From Peptococcaceae bacterium (GTDB lineage Bacteria; Bacillota; Peptococcia; DRI-13; UBA5745): a stretch of 8,338 nucleotides of DNA. Shown here piece by piece: positions 1-4,471 of the stretch. The position numbers were made by a program, and so were the translations under genes. Each line of letters begins with the position of its first letter. Position 1 is the stretch's first letter. The stretch is from assembly GCA_031264885.1 (NCBI GenBank), contig JAISDM010000235.1, positions 1 to 8,338 on the forward strand, read 5' to 3'. The notes under the pieces are model-generated. The model ran no database searches. It saw nothing but the letters and a program-made list of their open reading frames with translations, and was not told where the DNA came from.

Positions 1-219
1 GCCCCTACGGTTAGGCAGAATGAGACGGGCGGTAGGATGCCGCCCCTACGGTTAGGCAGAATGAGACGGGCGGTAGGATGCCGCCCCTACGGTTAGGCAG
101 AATGAGACGGGCGGTAGGATGCCGCCCATGCGGTTAGGCAGAATAAGGCGGGTGGCCAGGATGCCGCCCATGCGGTTAGGCAGAATAAGGCGGGTGGCCA
201 GGATGCCGCCCATGCGGTA
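1..219. repeat. Tandem array of 41/42-bp GC-rich units
   Basis: Three identical 41-bp units (1-41, 42-82, 83-123) are followed by two identical 42-bp units (124-165, 166-207) and a 12-base start of a sixth (208-219). The first kind starts GCCCCTACGG and ends GGTAGGATGCC; the second starts GCCCATGCGG and ends GGCCAGGATGCC. Both share a core TTAGGCAGAAT. The array begins at the window edge, so its true length is unknown. The junction between units (GGGCGGTAGGATGCCGCCC) is a near-perfect palindrome and a variant of the dispersed element found intact at 1970-1994 and 2177-2201, so the array looks like local amplification of that element. The 42-bp units happen to be a multiple of three and leave an open frame, but there is no sign of a real gene here. 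Confidence 0.95.
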
Positions 220-227
220 CTCTAAAG

Positions 228-266
228 GAGGAGAGGCGGTTCTGCAAAGGTGTCTCTCCTCTTTTT
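228..266 (+). terminator. Intrinsic terminator after the tandem array
   Basis: GAGGAGAG (228-235) pairs perfectly with CTCTCCTC (254-261). A possible G-U pair closes the loop side, and TTTTT (262-266) follows, then more T-rich sequence. It has the form of a Rho-independent terminator for transcription entering from the left, so it probably ends a + strand gene lying outside the window. Confidence 0.7.
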
Positions 267-288
267 ATTTTGTGGTTTGGCATTTCAG

Positions 289-346
289 GTTTGACCCGGA
301 ATCCGAAAAGAGGGAACCTGGATTCCGGGACAAGCCCGGAATGACG
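289..346. repeat. REP-like palindrome: one half copy and one full copy
   Basis: The full copy (320-346) has perfect 8-bp arms, ATTCCGGG (322-329) and CCCGGAAT (335-342), around ACAAG, with flanks GG and GACG. A half copy with the alternative loop (TTGACCCGGAATCC, 291-304) lies just upstream. CCCGGAATCC (295-304) is also a perfect 10-bp inverted match to GGATTCCGGG (320-329). The same family recurs at 1590-1617, 1641-1667, 2082-2110 and 2122-2148. The rest of the interval up to the next gene (347-430) shows no gene and no further repeat. A TACAAT at 408-413 resembles a -10 box but has no convincing -35. Confidence 0.85.
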
Positions 347-444
347 AAAAGGGGAGCCTGGGATGATGGGAGTGGGGGTTCGGGGCGATCGGAAGTAAGC
401 CTGGAATTACAATGATATTGTGATGTACAGAGGGTGGTTTTTTT

Positions 445-1503
445 ATGATTGAATTAAGCGGGCAAATCCAGGAAGCGGATTTTGAGAAAATTCTAGGCTA
501 TTATCAGGATAAGGGGCAGTTTCATCATCAGACGCTGACGGTCTTGTACCTGTATACGTCTATGTGGCTTGAAGCTATGTTCAACCTGCGCTGGAGGGAT
601 GTCTATGATTTCAATAACAAGGTGTTTTATCCGCGTTATGAAAACCGCGTCGCTCAATACTGTTTTGAGATATGCCAGCCTATTACGCGGGCGCTGGCGG
701 CTTATATGAACGCGGCCAATCCTCAGCCCAGGGAACACATTCTGAAAAGTGGGGATACCGGCGTGATTGGTTTTTCCTTCCGGGTGATTCGGGAAGCGAT
801 GACTGTCGTCTGGCGGTGCTGTCTGATCGAGCCTTACGACATGCGTATGGCGTTCAAGAATACCGAAATGTACCGAAACGCGGTAGGGCTTCCGGCGGCG
901 GTTCCCGCTCAGCGGCGGCACCCGCGCCTGATCCCGCTGAACGGGAGTCTCTCAGCCGTCAAATGGAACAAAGACTATGAAACCTGTGTCACCAAACGGG
1001 ATCTCGTACGTTTGCTGAACGACTGCCTGGAAAGGCATCAATATCAATCTCATGTGATTCTGACTCTGTATCTGTATTCGGATATCTCGGTCATGGCTAT
1101 GAGTCAGATTCGTTGGCGGGATGTGTATAATTTCAGAACACAGATTTTTTACGACCGGATCATGCCCGCGAGTGTGCCGCTGATCCGGGAAATGGTCCGG
1201 GCGCTGCTGATCTGTATGGCCCGGCGTCCGGAGGTTCAGCCGGAGGATTTTGTTTTGACGCGCCGGGGCGCGCCGATGAAGCCGAATACTGTCTCCTGTT
1301 ATATCCGTAAGGCGATGGGTCAACTGACGGACATGCGCTTGACGCGGTTCGGCGAGTTACGCGCCTGGGCCCGTCAGATCCTCGTTACGCGGCCGCCGCG
1401 CCGGAATCATCCCGCTGCCGCGCCCAAGCGCCCGTATTATTCGAAGATCGCCGCGTCGCAAGCGCGCGCGGATCGGTCGGGTTCGGTCGGGATGAAGATG
1501 TGA
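445..1503 (+). CDS. Duplicated, degenerate tyrosine-recombinase-like protein (orphan)
   Basis: A protein of 352 residues, preceded at good spacing by AGGGTGG (431-437). It is not a family I can name with certainty. It consists of two related halves (about 12-145 and 180-335). Each has an LYLY helix (34-37, 208-211), an (L/I)RWRDVY motif (48-54, 222-228), a hairpin followed by a helix, and a DMR motif (132-134, 296-298). This order matches the catalytic domain of tyrosine recombinases/phage integrases. The first catalytic Arg is replaced by Trp41 in the first half and Ser215 in the second, and the His of the HxxR box is Tyr131 and Thr295; only the box Arg (134, 298) remains. In the second half, His322 and Tyr331/332 lie 24 and 33-34 residues after Arg298, close to the spacing of the last His and the nucleophile in XerD. 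The tail (316-352) is basic and Pro/Ala-rich. No phage or conjugative genes surround it. It is probably a DNA-binding or domesticated relative without normal recombinase activity; the fold assignment is inference. Confidence 0.6.
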   Translation: MIELSGQIQEADFEKILGYYQDKGQFHHQTLTVLYLYTSMWLEAMFNLRWRDVYDFNNKVFYPRYENRVAQYCFEICQPITRALAAYMNAANPQPREHILKSGDTGVIGFSFRVIREAMTVVWRCCLIEPYDMRMAFKNTEMYRNAVGLPAAVPAQRRHPRLIPLNGSLSAVKWNKDYETCVTKRDLVRLLNDCLERHQYQSHVILTLYLYSDISVMAMSQIRWRDVYNFRTQIFYDRIMPASVPLIREMVRALLICMARRPEVQPEDFVLTRRGAPMKPNTVSCYIRKAMGQLTDMRLTRFGELRAWARQILVTRPPRRNHPAAAPKRPYYSKIAASQARADRSGSVGMKM

Positions 1504-1588
1504 ATCTGCGATTCGTAGTTTAGAAAAAAATCCCCTCCTTTGGAGGGGAATAAAAGTCGCCTGATTTCTAAATTACGAATCGCGGATT
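1503..1588. repeat. 86-bp nested palindromic element
   Basis: Outer arms of 24 bases (1503-1526 and 1565-1588) are complementary except for two positions, both able to form G-U pairs in RNA. Between them sits a perfect inner hairpin, TCCCCTCC (1531-1538) and GGAGGGGA (1542-1549), with loop TTT. Read on the minus strand, the inner hairpin is followed by seven T residues (complement of 1524-1530), so it could end minus-strand transcription. The left border falls on the last base of the stop codon of the gene at 445-1503. Size and structure resemble a miniature inverted-repeat element, but no target duplication is evident. Confidence 0.75.
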
Positions 1589-1589
1589 G

Positions 1590-1667
1590 GATTCTGCCTG
1601 GGCTTGTCCCAGAATCCAGATTCTTTGGTTTATCATTTTTGGATTCCGGGACAAGCCCGGAATAACG
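1590..1667. repeat. Two REP-like palindromes in opposite orientation
   Basis: 1641-1667 is a forward copy (GGATTCCGGG, ACAAG, CCCGGAAT, then AACG in place of GACG). 1590-1617 is a reverse-orientation, diverged copy containing GGGCTTGTCCCAGAATCC. Facing each other about 24 bases apart, they could also pair into one larger hairpin. Confidence 0.8.
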
Positions 1668-1778
1668 GGATGGGGGCCGGCGGGTTCGCGCTGATTTCAT
1701 AAAACTTGATCTTGTCCAATTGCGCCTCCACAAAAATAACGGGGAGCGGTTACCCGCCCCCCTGCATTAAAACTCGCG

Positions 1779-1886
1779 CTCGAAGCGGCGAAACGCTTGA
1801 ATATACCACTCACACTCAAAGCGGTGAAACGCTTGAATATACCACTCACTTTCAAAGCAGCGAAACGCTTAGCATTACCCGCGCCC
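1779..1886. repeat. 36-bp tandem repeat (minisatellite)
   Basis: Unit 1 (1779-1814) and unit 2 (1815-1850) differ at only a few positions. Unit 3 (1851-1886) matches well over its first 20 or so bases and then diverges. Each unit contains AAGCG, six bases, CGCTT (AAGCA in unit 3), a small inverted repeat, followed in units 1 and 2 by GAATATACCACTCAC. The period is a multiple of three, so the frame stays open (12-residue repeat SGETLEYTTHTQ), but there is no good start or ribosome-binding site. Confidence 0.85.
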
Positions 1887-1969
1887 TATCGGCACACTTA
1901 TATAGTAGCACAACCCATGTGAGAACGCAAGTAAAACTATTTGACCGCGTCTGTCGAAGACGGGCGGGC

Positions 1970-2030
1970 GGGCGGCAGGATGCCGCCCCTACGGGCGCGC
2001 CGCCGCGGTATCGCAGGGGCGGCGGCGCGC
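1970..2030. repeat. GGGCGGCA palindrome fused to a long GC-rich hairpin
   Basis: GGGCGGCA (1970-1977) and TGCCGCCC (1981-1988) form a perfect 8-bp palindrome around GGA, followed by CTACGG, the tag of this family. Immediately after, 1995-2006 and 2019-2030 form a perfect 12-bp G/C-only stem (GCGCGCCGCCGC on the left) with a 12-base loop. The T content after it is too low for a standard terminator. Confidence 0.8.
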
Positions 2031-2074
2031 TGATTTTACCGGTTCAAACATATCAAGTGTCTCGTTACACTTCA

Positions 2075-2121
2075 GGCGCCTGTCGTTCCGGGCTTGACCC
2101 GGAATGACGGGCGCCTTTTTT
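2075..2121 (+). terminator. Strong intrinsic terminator built from a REP-like palindrome
   Basis: An 18-base left arm (2075-2092, starting GGCGCCTGTCG) pairs along its full length with 2098-2115, with only two G-U wobbles. The loop is CTTGA, and six T residues (2116-2121) follow directly. The centre of the stem is the TTCCGGG/CCCGGAA dispersed palindrome in its CTTGA-loop version, extended by GGCGCC/GGCGCC arms. This is the best terminator-like structure in the window. No gene ends immediately before it, so it may stop read-through from 445-1503 or protect the mra operon. Confidence 0.75.
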
Positions 2122-2148
2122 GGATTCCGGGACAAGCCCGGAATGACG
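2122..2148. repeat. REP-like palindrome, full copy
   Basis: It begins directly after the T tract of the preceding terminator. Arms ATTCCGGG and CCCGGAAT surround ACAAG, with GG before and GACGG after, nearly identical to the copy at 320-346. Confidence 0.85.
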
Positions 2149-2176
2149 GGCCGGGGGGTCGGTATGACAAGATTTC

Positions 2177-2201
2177 GGGCGGCAGGATGCCGCCCCTACG
2201 G
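2177..2201. repeat. GGGCGGCA palindrome, full copy with CTACGG tag
   Basis: GGGCGGCA (2177-2184), loop GGA, TGCCGCCC (2188-2195), then CTACGG. It is identical to 1970-1994 and is the same element whose variants make up the array at 1-219. Confidence 0.85.
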
Positions 2202-2244
2202 TACGTGGGTGGTGCGTTTGCGTGGGCGATTTCTTTGGTCGCCA

Positions 2245-2267
2245 CCCCTCCCTGGAGGGGAATTTTT
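2245..2267 (+). terminator. Terminator-like hairpin with CCCCTC/GAGGGG stem
   Basis: CCCCTC (2245-2250) pairs with GAGGGG (2255-2260) and is followed by AATTTTT (2261-2267). It is the second of three CCCCTCC/GGAGGGG hairpins in this region (with 1531-1549 and 2378-2402). It is short, so termination efficiency is uncertain. Confidence 0.5.
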
Positions 2268-2290
2268 CCAAGCTTTGCGGGGCCGGATTT

Positions 2291-2320
2291 CGGGCGGCAT
2301 TTTGCCGCCCGTTTTTGTTT
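2291..2320 (+). terminator. Intrinsic terminator with CGGGCGGCA stem
   Basis: CGGGCGGCA (2291-2299) and TGCCGCCCG (2303-2311) form a perfect 9-bp G/C-rich stem with loop TTT, followed by TTTTTGTTT (2312-2320). The stem is the dispersed GGGCGGCA palindrome with a T-rich loop and no CTACGG tag. Confidence 0.7.
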
Positions 2321-2377
2321 GATGTGAATTTCCAGATTGTGAATCGCGCCACCATTCTGTCAGGTGCAGTCTGTATG

Positions 2378-2406
2378 AATTCCCCTCCTAAGGAGGGGAA
2401 TTTTTT
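2378..2406 (+). terminator. Terminator-like palindrome just upstream of the mra promoter
   Basis: AATTCCCCTCCT (2378-2389) and AGGAGGGGAATT (2391-2402) are perfect complements around a single A, so the real loop must open a few pairs. The T run extends to 2406. It lies about 110 bases before the mra promoter and would shield the operon from upstream transcription. Confidence 0.6.
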
Positions 2407-2490
2407 CTGAGCCGCGGTTGCTGTTAACCCGCTTTCGGCGGGCGAAATTGAGACTGTTAAAAATTTTTTCATAAATTTTTAAATTAATTA

Positions 2491-2519
2491 TGGATTTAAG
2501 TGGGGATCGGTGGTATAAT
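2491..2519 (+). promoter_or_regulatory. Promoter of the mraZ-murE operon
   Basis: TATAAT (2514-2519) is a perfect -10 box and is preceded by TGG, giving the extended -10 form TGnTATAAT (2511-2519). The best -35 at 17-bp spacing, TGGATT (2491-2496), is weak (three of six). That fits an extended -10 promoter helped by the AT-rich tract just upstream (2457-2490). Transcription should start near 2526, leaving a leader of roughly 28 bases before mraZ. Confidence 0.75.
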
Positions 2520-2540
2520 GTGGTTTACAGTGGAGCGAAA
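2491..2540 (+). promoter_or_regulatory. MraZ operator: five TGG boxes at exact 10-bp spacing
   Basis: TGG starts at 2491, 2501, 2511, 2521 and 2531 with no deviation, and the last four are preceded by G (GTGG). The boxes cover the -35 region, the -10 box and the expected start site. Known MraZ proteins bind direct TGG-containing repeats with a 10-bp repeat length upstream of their own gene (TGGGN with 5-base spacers in E. coli). This arrangement puts every box on the same face of the helix for a ring-shaped MraZ oligomer. Bound MraZ would occlude RNA polymerase, so negative autoregulation is the likely mode. Confidence 0.75.
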
Positions 2541-2553
2541 GGGAGATTGAGGT

Positions 2554-2979
2554 ATGAGCTTCAGCGGGGAATATCTGCATACTGTCGATGAAAAAGGCCG
2601 TGTGATCATGCCGCTTAGATTCAGGGAAGCGCTGGGGAACCGCTGTATGCTGGCTAAGGGGATGGAGGACTGTCTCTTTGTCTACCCTATGGAGGAATGG
2701 CGCAAGAAGGAGGCTCAGCTGGAGACTTTGTCTATGTTCCAGAGGAAAAACCGGGATTTCAAGCGCAGGTTTTTTTCCGGCTCTTTTGAGGCGGAACCGG
2801 ACAAGCAGGGCCGGATCAATCTCAGCAATGAACTGATTGCTTACGCGAAGCTGGGCAAGGATGTGTACATCACCGGCGCCGGCGACTACATAGAGATTTG
2901 GGACCGCGGGCGATGGGACGAATACCGCGATCAGCTGAATGAGGAATATGAGGTCTTAGCGGAAGATCTGGGCTTATGA
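2554..2979 (+). CDS. mraZ: Transcriptional regulator MraZ
   Basis: MraZ is the DNA-binding regulator that sits at the head of most division and cell-wall clusters and usually controls its own operon. The 141-residue product has the normal family length and two SpoVT/AbrB-like swapped-hairpin domains. The first carries VDEKGRVIMP (11-20) and the second PDKQGRINLS (82-91), both versions of the DxxGR motif. In the second, the usual closing Pro is Ser91. The start is supported by AAAGGGAG (2538-2545), eight bases upstream, and by the conserved MxFxGEYxHTVDxKGR beginning. Five phased TGG boxes over its promoter are its probable binding site. Its stop overlaps the next gene by four bases (ATGA), implying translational coupling to rsmH. 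Identity is secure; the sign of regulation is inferred. Confidence 0.95.
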   Translation: MSFSGEYLHTVDEKGRVIMPLRFREALGNRCMLAKGMEDCLFVYPMEEWRKKEAQLETLSMFQRKNRDFKRRFFSGSFEAEPDKQGRINLSNELIAYAKLGKDVYITGAGDYIEIWDRGRWDEYRDQLNEEYEVLAEDLGL

Positions 2980-3953
2980 GGGATTCGTTTCAGCATACGC
3001 CGGTTATGGCGCGGGAGGTTCTGGAGCTGCTCAAGCCCGAGGCGGGGATGGTGTTTGTGGATGGCACGCTGGGAGGCGGAGGCCATGCCGCCGCTTTATT
3101 GTCCCGAATTTTGCCGGGTGGCTTCCTGATCGGTCTGGATCGGGATTTGGCCGCCATTCGGGCCGCCGGGGCGCGGCTGGAATCCTTCGGGCGGCAAAAC
3201 TACCGGCTGATCCACGAGAATTTTCGCAATATAAAATCCGTATTGAAGGACGCCGGGTACGGTCAGGCCGACGGGATGCTTCTGGATGTCGGCGTGTCTT
3301 CGCATCAGCTGGATACGGGGGAAAGGGGCTTCAGCTACAACCTGGACGCGCCTTTGGATATGAGGATGGACGAGACTCAGGAGCTGACGGCAAAGCAGTG
3401 GATCAACCAGGCGGATCAAAGGGAGCTGGAGCAGGTCCTTTGGGATTACGGGGAGGAGCGCTGGGGCCGCAGGATCGCGCGGCTGATCGTGGAGGAGCGG
3501 GCCAAAAGGCCCATTGAGACTACGGGGGAATTGGTTTCGATGATTAAAAGGGCCGTTCCCAAGCAGGCCAAACGGGAGAATCAGCATCCGGCCAAGCGTA
3601 CCTTCCAGGCGATCCGGATATTGGTCAACGGGGAATTAGACGCGCTGAATCAAGCCTTGCGGGATGGGACGGATATTCTGGCGCCGGGGGGACGGCTGGC
3701 GGTGATTTCGTTCCAGTCCCTGGAGGACCGGCAGGTCAAGGACGCGTTTAAACAGATGGAACAGGGGTGTATATGTCCGAGGGATTTCCCGGTTTGCCGC
3801 TGCGGGAGGACGCCCCAGGGGAAGGCCGTCACCAGGAAGCCCGTTTTGCCGGCGGCGGAAGAGATACGGAACAATCCAAGGGCGCGGAGCGCTAAATTGC
3901 GGGTTTTTGAAAAACAGTCACAGCGGCAGGAACTTGGAAAGGGTGAGATTTAA
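2976..3953 (+). CDS. rsmH: 16S rRNA (cytosine(1402)-N(4))-methyltransferase RsmH
   Basis: RsmH (MraW) uses S-adenosylmethionine to methylate N4 of C1402 in the decoding centre of 16S rRNA. At 325 residues it is of normal size. The cofactor loop VDGTLGGGGHA (28-38) and the acidic Asp55 are clear, as are LLDVGVSSHQLD (102-113), RGFSYNLDAPLDMRMD (117-132), KRTFQAIRILVN (207-218) and the C-terminal NPRARSAKLR (300-309). The Cys pattern CIC...CRC (265-276) is typical. One oddity: the nearly invariant SFHSLEDR motif reads SFQSLEDR (245-252), so His is Gln247 (codon CAG). The start codon overlaps the mraZ stop (ATGA). There is no strong ribosome-binding site, so translation probably depends on coupling. 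Its stop overlaps the ftsL start (TAATG). Confidence 0.95.
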   Translation: MRDSFQHTPVMAREVLELLKPEAGMVFVDGTLGGGGHAAALLSRILPGGFLIGLDRDLAAIRAAGARLESFGRQNYRLIHENFRNIKSVLKDAGYGQADGMLLDVGVSSHQLDTGERGFSYNLDAPLDMRMDETQELTAKQWINQADQRELEQVLWDYGEERWGRRIARLIVEERAKRPIETTGELVSMIKRAVPKQAKRENQHPAKRTFQAIRILVNGELDALNQALRDGTDILAPGGRLAVISFQSLEDRQVKDAFKQMEQGCICPRDFPVCRCGRTPQGKAVTRKPVLPAAEEIRNNPRARSAKLRVFEKQSQRQELGKGEI

Positions 3954-4465
3954 TGGCAGGCGAATCCAAACGAGTGGTGAACGGGAATCAATACGCGGGG
4001 GTTCCCGAATACCGGACCAAACGAAGAACGGTCATCCGAAAAAAAATCAAACCCAAAGCCTCGTCTGTCGCGGTTTTGACTTATGTTTTGTATTTCCTGA
4101 CTGTATTATTTGCGATCGGCATGGCATATATTTTTGTGGAAGCGAGCATTACCCGGCTGAATTGGGAGATCCATCAGCAGATAACGGATAATGAGGCGCT
4201 CATGATGGATAACGAGAAGCTGCGGCTGGAGATATCCAAGAAGAAATCCCTGGACCGCGTTGAGAGTCTGGCGGAGCAGGAGCTGGGAATGATCAAGGCC
4301 GCCAACATTGATTTTATGATTATCTCTGAAAACGCGACGCCTCAGGGGACTTTGAAAGAAAGCCTGCCTGAGGAAATGCCCGAGGTCTTGAGTCCGTGGG
4401 AGACCTGGACCGGCAAGGTTATGAGCTTCCTGGCTTTCCTGAGGGAGTATTACACGAAAGGTTAA
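3953..4465 (+). CDS. ftsL: Cell division protein FtsL (FtsL/DivIC family)
   Basis: FtsL is a small bitopic membrane protein that, with FtsB/DivIC and FtsQ/DivIB, forms the divisome subcomplex that recruits and activates septal PBP and FtsW. The product has 170 residues: a basic cytoplasmic N-terminus (1-37, rich in Lys/Arg), one membrane segment (about 38-62), a coiled coil (about 63-98), then LDRVESLAEQELGMIKA (100-116), the hallmark end motif of the family. It is longer than typical FtsL because of an acidic, Pro-containing tail with a short hydrophobic stretch (VMSFLAFL, 156-163) whose role I cannot name. The start is well placed after AAAGGGTGA (3938-3946) and overlaps the rsmH stop by one base. 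Sequence conservation in this family is low; position between rsmH and the PBP gene makes the call firm. Confidence 0.88.
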   Translation: MAGESKRVVNGNQYAGVPEYRTKRRTVIRKKIKPKASSVAVLTYVLYFLTVLFAIGMAYIFVEASITRLNWEIHQQITDNEALMMDNEKLRLEISKKKSLDRVESLAEQELGMIKAANIDFMIISENATPQGTLKESLPEEMPEVLSPWETWTGKVMSFLAFLREYYTKG

Positions 4466-4471
4466 AAGTGT

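Larger units (their letters stand above)
1504..2490. other. Gene-free, repeat-dense intergenic region
   Basis: About 1 kb without a credible gene. Open frames exist on both strands, but they run through palindromes and tandem repeats, lack ribosome-binding sites, and have low-complexity translations. In order it holds the nested palindrome, two REP-like copies, a GGGG..CCCC hairpin with a bulge (1741-1761), a 36-bp minisatellite, a GC-rich palindrome cluster (1970-2030), a strong terminator (2075-2121), further palindromes, and three more terminator-like hairpins. It ends in an AT-rich stretch (2457-2490) that includes a perfect 10-bp inverted repeat (2457-2466 and 2473-2482). I see nothing specific in 1668-1740, 1887-1969 and 2031-2074. 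Confidence 0.75.

Noticed and set aside
408..413. TACAAT as a promoter for the orphan gene at 445
   Set aside because: There is no credible -35 at 16-18 bases upstream, so it is only noted, not called.
119..415. Open frame with a repeated 14-residue motif starting MPPMRLGRIRR
   Set aside because: It is the translation of the 42-bp tandem units plus a terminator and a palindrome; no ribosome-binding site and no conserved domain.
1779..1886. Possible CRISPR array or remnant (about 36-bp period, GAAAC within the unit)
   Set aside because: The full period is 36 bp, leaving no room for spacers, and no cas genes are present.
1706..2107. Open frame of 133 codons with 12-residue repeats
   Set aside because: It starts at TTG without a ribosome-binding site, and it runs through a minisatellite, a GC-rich hairpin and a terminator. 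The repeat explains why the frame stays open.
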